64,000 nt of DNA from Labia minor (Eukaryota; Arthropoda; Insecta; Dermaptera; Spongiphoridae), in the NCBI GenBank assembly GCA_963082975.1, contig OY720346.1:48890296-48954295 (forward strand), read 5' to 3'. Shown piece after piece: positions 57,583-64,000 of this stretch. The position numbers and the translations under genes are program-made. Below the pieces are notes generated by a model. It was given only the letters and a program-made list of their open reading frames with translations. It searched no databases and was not told where the DNA came from. The first letter of the stretch is position 1. Each line of letters starts with the position of its first letter.

Positions 57583-60500
57583 TTATGTGATCCACCATCT
57601 TTTTTTATCCACCTTTTTCCAATCTAATTTGTCTCCATATCTCCTAAATACATGATAGATAATTGGGATTCCATTATCATCCTGTATATATCCTTGTTTA
57701 TCAAGGAATATGAACGCCTCTGGTGGGATAAAACCACTTTTTAAAGTGTTTTTGAAATATGGCTCGTTTTGGAAGATTGACCAGCTAATGAGACTATTTG
57801 GAACCTGTGCAACTTGGCAATAAAGGTTCCTTATTAATTTTAATATGAAGCAATCAATGCGATTTATGTTTGCTTCATTATATATCTTTTCATTACTGAT
57901 ATACCGAGTATAACCAGAATGCGCTGATCTGTATTTACCAAGGCAAGCTCTCAGGCATTTCCTTTCAAATAGTCGGATCAGTTCCATGTCAGACGCTCTC
58001 TGATTAAACCAAACGTTACAGCTGTATGTGATGATAGGGCGGATTAGAAGCTGTTAGGATAATATTTTTATTTTGTGATCAAGGTTCCGATTAAAGAAAA
58101 GATTCTTTAGTGACATAAATGAAGCCTTTGCCTTAGCTAATTGGATATGTAAATGTTTATTCAAGTATAATAAATCATCTAAGTTTACGTCTAAATATTT
58201 AACTAATCGTTTGTTAGGGATGGTTTCATTTTCAAATTTGATTTGAAATTTGTTCCAATTTTTTTTAAATTAGAGTTCCCTTTGTCTAAGGTTGTTCTAA
58301 ATAGGATTGTTTCACATTTGTGTAGATTAATTTTTAGTTTCCATGTGTCATAAAATGAATGAATTTTTTCAAAAAGTGATTGTAGTTCTGTTTGTATTTT
58401 TTAAGGTTTTTTCCCTGAAACACACACGAGATCGTCAGCGAAGGCAATGGCTTTTTTATTTGGAGAAGTATTTAGTTCGAAGCATTCTAAGATTTCGCTT
58501 ATGTATATATTGAATAGTATTGGAGAAATTACTGTCTCCTGTTGCAAACCGTCGCTTACATCAAATGCAATTGAAGATTCTTCTTTAAAGTTGGTGACTT
58601 TAAAAGACCTTCCCTCGATCATATCAGAGATCATTTTTATCAAATTTCTATTAAATCCTTTTTTGAGCATTTTGAAAATTAGTCCATCTCGCCAAACCGT
58701 GTCGAAAGCCTTTTCTACATCAATTAGGCATGCACCTACACTTTCTTTATTATTAAGGGCCCAATGTATATCCGAGGTTAATTTAGTGATAGCGTGAACG
58801 GTTGAATGTTTGGCTCGAAATCCGAATTGAGCTTCTGGTAAAATTTCGCTTTCTTCGCAAAAAGAGATTAGTTTATTATTTATTACTCTTTCGAATACTT
58901 TTCCAATATTAGGTAATAAGCTAATAGGTCGAAAATTTAATAATGATTTAGAATTGTTTTTTTTTGGAATTGGAACGACTTTTACCTGTTTCCAGGCTTG
59001 GGGAAAATATCTATTGTTTAAACAGTTATTGAATATAATAGTATAATATTGAGAAATTTTTTTTGGTATATGTTTTAGAGCTACATTTGGAATTTGGTTA
59101 TTACCTGAGGATCTTTTGTTGTTTAATTTTTTAAATAGTGTGCTTACAAAGCTTTCATTTGTAAGAAGTTGTTCATTGTCATCTGAAGGGTCAAGTGAAG
59201 AATTATAAATTGAAAATTGATATATTCCACTTCCGTTTTCTTTTTCTATTTAGTTTTTTAAATTATTAACGTGTTTATTTACGATGTTGGAAAGTCCTGG
59301 TTTGCCTAAGTGTTCGTTTTGTTTGTGGATCAATGAGAAATGACTTCCTAATACATTCAATATATTGTCTCTATCGTGTATTGTAAATTCGCCCTTTTTA
59401 TTTTTATGAATAGAAAGGGTATCTATTTTTGCATTTGTTAGGATATTTGTTTTATTGTCTGGAATTTCTAGAATAGAAGGGAAAGCTGTTTGTTTTTTTC
59501 GAAATATATTATTTAATTGGGGGAATGTTTTAAGTGAATCGTTATGTGGGATGTTTTTAATTTTTTCAGACCAGTAATTGTTAGTCGATTTTTTGAATTC
59601 TTTTGCCAATTGTTCTTTTACTTCAGATAATAGTTTTTTTATAACCATAAATTCAATAGAATTTTTGTTTTTACCTTGTGAGAGATATTTATTCCTCTCT
59701 TTGAATAGGTAATTTTTGTGCTTCTGAAGTTGCTGAATTCTTGGGTTTATATAAATTTCTACTGAATTTTTTTGTTTAATTTTTGGGACTGAAATATTTA
59801 TGGCTTTTAGGATGTGTTCATCAATGTTTTTTATATGAGAGTCGATTTCTTTGTTATTCAAGTTTGAGTAACGGGGAATATACAATTCGCAGCTTCTACT
59901 AAGGTGATTAGCAAATTTGGACCAATTTGCTTTTTTATAATTATAAGAGATTTTGTGATTATTTATTTCGAAAAATGTTTGGGCAGAATTGAATTGAATT
60001 TCGGCTAAAATTGCGTTATGATCACTGTCGTATGGAATAATTGGTAGTTTTTTATTTTCGATTTCATTTATAATTTCTATTCTAGCGTCTATTGCAAATA
60101 AATCTAAATAAGAATTCGCGCTTGGGAAGGAGGGGCGGTTTGAAGAATATATATTTAATTTGTATTGTATTTCATTCTCATCCATCCACTTACAAAATTT
60201 TTTTCCTCTAGTGTTGTTAGAGTTATTACCCCACTTATTATGTTTGGCGTTTAGGTCACCCCCTATTATATAATAATGAGCATTGTTATTTAAATCTAGT
60301 GTATTGAAAATATTATCCCACTCTATTATGAAATTATTATCATCCCCAGCAGGAGCATATGTTGAAATTATGAATAAAGCCTCACCTTTTGTAAGATTAA
60401 TTTTTATAATTGATGTTTCTAATACGTTTTGTAATTGGATTCTATTTATTGTTTTATATTTAATGGATTTTTTAATCAATAGGCCAGTACCCCCACCCCT

Positions 60501-60707
60501 AATAGAATTTGGCCTGTCTGTTCTAATAATATCGTAATCTTTGAATTCTAATTTGTGATTTTTGTTAAGTTTTGTTTCGGATAATAGTACTATATCTGGG
60601 TCTAATTTTTTTAATAGATTCAACAAATTATATCTCCTTTGGTTTGATATGATCGAGTTCACATTTAAGGTAATGACTTTTATAGATTTATTTCTTCTAG
60701 TGTTCAT
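57583..60707 (-). pseudogene. LINE-B ORF2: endonuclease and reverse transcriptase
   Basis: Starts at ATG 60707. The endonuclease has LNVNSI, LLSETKLN, STYAPAGD, GGDLNAKHNKWG, SYLDLFAI and DSDHNAI, all the catalytic EEP motifs. RT follows in the same frame after an in-frame TAA at 59250: FRPISLLPNIGKVFER, FGFRAKHSTVHAI, CLIDVEKAFDTVWR, GLQQETVISPILFNIYISE and catalytic IAFADDLVCVSG. A further TAA follows at 58401 and a frameshift near 58270 before the C-terminal segment (57987-57583; FERKCLRACLGKYRS and KKRWWIT). The layout is that of the Jockey clade. Confidence 0.88.
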
Positions 60708-62232
60708 GGCGAAAGCGAATACATTTTTGTGAGATTAATAATACTTAATGAGTTTGATTCAATGTCTTTACACATTTTTTGTAATATAGTTTGAATTTCA
60801 CTCATAAATTTATTCAAATTTTCGTTATTATTATTGTTATTGTTTTGATTTTTATTCTCATTATTTTTAAATAATTCAGAAAATTGCGTATTGGGCCTAA
60901 TATAATTATTTATTTTTTCAAGTTTTTCTTTTTTAATTTGTTGAGCTAAATCTTTCCTTTCTTTTTCCTTTTCTGCGTACTTTATTAGGATTTCGCATCC
61001 CTCAAAAGTAGCTGGGTGCCCGAATTTTTTGCATCTTAATCAATAAACTTTGTCTATTTTCTCCCCTTTTGGGATTTCGCATTCCCCCGGACCATGTGCT
61101 TTTTCGCATTTACAACATTTATGTGGTAAGAAACAGTTTTCGGCGAAATGGCCAATTTGTTGACAATTATGGCAAATAATTATCTCATTTTCGTTTCTTT
61201 TCACTTTCTCCCAATTAATTTTTTGATAGTTTAAATGCTTGATCTTTAATAGGTCTGCAGGATTGGAACTGGCCGATATCTGAACCAAAATGTGAGGAAG
61301 TATATATCCTTTACGTTGGGAGATTTTTGTTGAAAATCTCTCTATTTTTTCGAAGAAAATATGAGAATGAGATTTTAACTCATTCCGAATTCCGTCCAAA
61401 TCGCTGGCTGGATCTAATCCTTTTAGTAAAAAAGATATGTTTTTTAAAGATTTAGGTGTAAAGGTGAAGAAATGAATTCCTTCCTTTACTAGCGCTTCTT
61501 TAATTTTTTGGTAAGTATTTAAATTTTTAGCAAATATCGAATGTCTATCAATCGTATATTTTTTAACATAAAAATCTTTGATATTATATTTATTTGGAAG
61601 AAGGTGGATAATTTTTAAAATGTCACTATACCTTAGGTTTAATGGTGGAATTTTTTCAGATTTCTCTGATTGACTTGGAGTTATAATGCTGGTCGATGCT
61701 GTTTTTATTGATGAATCCCTTGGAGTGCTGTAAGGTGCCGATTTTTTAGGTGATTCTTTTGGAGCTGTGGTTATGTTCTCTGGATTAGGACCTGCCGTTT
61801 TTATTTTTTTTTTTATATCTTGAGTGGATTTTCTTTTCGGTCGGACCGTAGTCCATTCTGTAGATTGGATATCTTCTATTTCTTGTGAATCCGTCGGTTT
61901 AGTTTGATTCTGGAGGTTTTTAATAATGGCCTCCAATTCCGTTATTTTTTTTTTTAAAAGCATATTTTCTTTTTTAAGAAGCTCTTCTTGAGAAGAGTTT
62001 TCTATATTTTTGGTGCCATTGAGATTAAAAAATTTTTTAATTGGTTAGCCGAGAGTGGCCGCTTATAATTAACTAATTTGTTAATTCGCTGCCTATTGCT
62101 GGGGCTTTTTAATTTTATTTTGAACGGTGATGGCCGGAACGGGTTGGTAGTTTTAAAAGGTCCCAAAGGGTCAGGTATATGTCCTGCCTTTTGGTCCGTA
62201 AAAGATGTTTCGTCTGGGCTAAGGGTGGCCAA
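60704..62232 (-). pseudogene. LINE-B ORF1: gag-like protein with zinc knuckles
   Basis: The N-terminal part is read at 62232-62002 and, after a slip in an A/T homopolymer near 62030, continues from before 61963. A coiled-coil-like start (LLKKKITELEAIIKNLQN), a low-complexity Ser/Pro/Lys region, then a PRE_C2HC-like domain lead to CHNCQQIGHFAENC and CCKCEKAHGPGEC. The first Cys of a third knuckle (x-LRCKKFGHPATFEGC) is TGA at 61040-61042. The frame then runs on with a charged helix and an Asn-rich run to a TGA at 60704-60706 that overlaps the ORF2 start as ATGA. Confidence 0.85.
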
Positions 62233-63473
62233 TTTGACAATAGGTGTTGACCGTACTGAGGCACAAACGAGACTGACTCGCTAGCTGGTTTACCCATGAA
62301 GCAGTATTGTTTGCATGCCTCTTATAAGGGTATATATAAGATTTCAAATTATCGCCACCAGCGCCTCTATGATCTAGTATGGTAACTAAACTATTTTTAA
62401 TTAATTAGCACCCCCTGGACACACCTTACCAATTAGCGGTTTTATAAAGGAAGTCTGACATGCCATGAGACCTACTGAATATGCATAAAAAATTTCATAA
62501 GAATCGGTTCAGCCGTTTCGGAGGAGTATTTTTTCAAAGTTTTATGACACGAGAATTTTATATATAAGATTAATAAACTTACAAAAATATTATCATTAAC
62601 ATTTGACTAGACTGAAATCCAAAATTGGACACCCTTTATGATTAAAAATCCTAAAGTGGACACTTATCTATTTTTACACCTTAAAATAATAATAATTTAA
62701 TAAAATTTTATTAAAAATGTTTTTCTTAAAGTTTTGAATCTTTTCTGTTCATTCAACCATCTCCTGACTCTACTAAAAGAATGTTCGACTGTCCCTCATC
62801 TCTAAGAATGTCGGTTGTTCGTATGAATTCGAACCTGACGGCTTCCATTGCTGGTTCCAACATTTCCTTATCAGGCTCTGCTGGTAATGGTTCAGTATCA
62901 CACGATAAATTATCGCCCGGTAGAGATGCCAGTCAAAGATAATATAATGATTCGTCTACAACAGCTCCATTCTGTAACGATGTCTTCAGAAAATATTTAA
63001 TAAAATATAAATAAAAATGGGCTACGTTATAAATTTTTACTAATTCTTTTTATTGATATTTATAACGAATACAAAGTAAAGAAATATATCAAGAAATAAA
63101 TAATTCTATAAAATATGTTTATAAAGAAAATAGCAATTCAATATCATCAACCAAAATTGAGAGATTTATTTTAGTTGCAAACCTAAACATCTGTTTAACA
63201 TATACAAATATTTTTGCTGAGATAACCATCGTGCACTTATTTATTTAGCCAATCAACGTTTTCTCTCATTTGGATCTTCGTTTTCACTCCTATTTGCAAA
63301 CAGCACATTTTTTCAAAATAATAATAAATTTAATTATCAAAAATATTACCCACTATTTTTAATAAGAAAATTTTAAATAATTAATAATTAATTTAATTGA
63401 AATTAATTTAAAAGTAACAATCACAATAGGAACAAAAAAAAAATTATTTAAAAGATTCAAAACAATTTGAGAT

Positions 63474-63740
63474 CATTTGTTTTTTTTAGATTTAATCTAT
63501 CATGGTGGCGTTGACAAATGAACAGATTTAAATGTACTTTTATTAAAAATTTAAATATAAAAAATATTATTTACTTTGTTTTAGAAAATATTAATCAGAA
63601 TTAATGAGTAATATTTAATTTAATTTAATTGAAATTGATTTTACTTTTGATATTATTGAATATTAGAAATTAAAATAAAAATTTAAATATTATATACATT
63701 CTTGGTATGAAATTTTCGAGAATTATTAATTTTATAATGA
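63474..63740 (+). repeat. Dispersed repeat, second copy
   Basis: Near-identical to 49614-49895, with a G-to-A difference in GGTGGCGTTGACAAATG. It lies between the tandem unit and the HINE copy at the window end. Confidence 0.85.
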
Positions 63741-63780
63741 TAATATAAAAAATTAACTAATAAAAATTTATTAGAATTAA

Positions 63781-64000
63781 TAAAAAAATAAGTTGGCCTG
63801 TGTGGACAGTCACAGAAACGACAGACGGTTTGAAATAAATTAATTTCCAGCTTCAGAAATAATTTCAAATAATTTAAATGTATCTAGTGACGCAATAAAA
63901 GCAGATATGGATATAACATAAATATTTTTCATTTTATTTCATTTATAATATATAAGGAGGAGCAGCTGGCTGTGACGTCACAAAGGGTTGGGTGACGTCA
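63781..64000 (-). mobile_element. DINE-1/HINE-like element, copy 3 (partial, inverted)
   Basis: On the minus strand it ends with the family's terminal AACTTATTTTTTT and includes the block around AATTATTTCTGAAGCTGGAA and paired TGACGTCA sites. The remainder lies beyond the window. Confidence 0.7.

Larger units (their letters stand above)
57141..62278 (-). mobile_element. LINE-B: Jockey-type non-LTR retrotransposon, near full length, 15-bp target duplication
   Basis: CGCTAGCTGGTTTAC occurs at 57126-57140 and 62279-62293, bounding a 5138-bp element whose minus-strand 3' end is A-rich. The order is 5' leader, ORF1 (gag-like, zinc knuckles), ORF2 (endonuclease, RT, C-terminal region) and a 440-bp 3' UTR. 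The 5' leader contains CAGTCTCGTTTGTG-type Jockey-like initiator sequence. A handful of stops and frameshifts make it inactive, but decay is limited, pointing to fairly recent insertion. Confidence 0.9.
55244..62569 (-). mobile_element. Helitron, 7.3 kb, carrying nested LINEs
   Basis: The minus-strand 5' end TCTTATATATAAAATTCTCG follows an A; the 3' end has GAGCGCC-GAA-GGCGCTT, then CTAG before T. The empty site is reconstructed from the intact tandem unit at 54051-55048. No Rep/helicase coding was found, so it is non-autonomous. It contains LINE-A copy 55476-56112 and LINE-B 57141-62278, so its own sequence is only about 1.5 kb. A 12-C tract occurs at about 55306-55317. Confidence 0.8.
55049..63353. 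repeat. Tandem-duplicated 1-kb unit, copy 2, split by a Helitron
   Basis: The first 195 bp (55049-55243) match the start of copy 1. The remainder (62570-63353) matches 54250-55040. The 7.3-kb Helitron 55244-62569 lies exactly between. Confidence 0.85.

Noticed and set aside
62078..62284. Plus-strand frame near the Helitron 5' end
   Set aside because: It overlaps antisense to LINE-B ORF1 N-terminal coding and its 5' leader.

Overview
This is an AT-rich eukaryotic window, most likely from an arthropod and quite possibly a crustacean. The only host protein-coding genes I can support are a cluster of brachyurin/chymotrypsin-like (S1A) serine proteases. Their C-terminal half resembles crab brachyurins (a Phe-Gly-Ser stretch, then Cys-Glu-x-Gly-x-Pro, then FTRV and LDWI). 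They have short introns, a TATATAAAAG-type TATA box about 45-55 bp before the ATG, and AATAAA signals after the stop. The remaining DNA is dominated by transposable elements typical of arthropod genomes. No rRNA or tRNA gene, CRISPR array or prokaryotic feature was seen.

Protease cluster. Gene A (minus, 17375-24893) is an apparently intact six-exon gene whose two large introns are filled with other groups' elements. Gene B (plus, 25722-26730) is a decayed divergent partner with only a signal exon and one catalytic exon carrying a stop. Gene C (plus, 43489-45247) is intact with six exons. An orphan signal exon with its own TATA box lies at 47951-47998. Gene D (plus, 50188-51688) is a near-identical recent copy of C, broken by one TGA in the propeptide. 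A and C share intron positions and phases and an unusually long, well conserved propeptide exon. Cleavage before the mature N-terminus follows Arg in C and D but His in A and B.

Mobile DNA, left to right: a hAT MITE (1703-2131); a DINE-1/HINE-like Helentron derivative (2394-4025) interrupted by an LTR-like insert with a 100-bp tandem array; a second HINE-like family with a 3' hairpin (6831-7412, 41891-42526 and partial copies); a LINE (7508-10838, 14-bp target duplication) into which a hAT element (8159-9336, 8-bp duplication) jumped; a second HINE copy (12928-13557); an RTE-like LINE tail (16700-17258); a Helentron-type endonuclease fragment and an RLE-type (R2-group) LINE inside gene A introns; three internally deleted or truncated mariners; a Mutator-like element with a perfect 9-bp target duplication (46477-47798) coding only for a zinc-finger-type N-terminal domain; a Penelope-like GIY-YIG fragment in head-to-head inverted form (48240-49613); a Tigger remnant; and canonical Helitrons (52579-53578 and 55244-62569). 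The larger Helitron interrupts the second unit of a 1-kb tandem duplication and itself carries a 5.1-kb Jockey-type LINE with a 15-bp target duplication.

Between about 27 and 43 kb there is no host gene. Several compact islands of higher GC, low-repeat sequence with homeodomain-like TAATTA words stand out against the AT-rich background there and elsewhere, and are candidate conserved non-coding elements.
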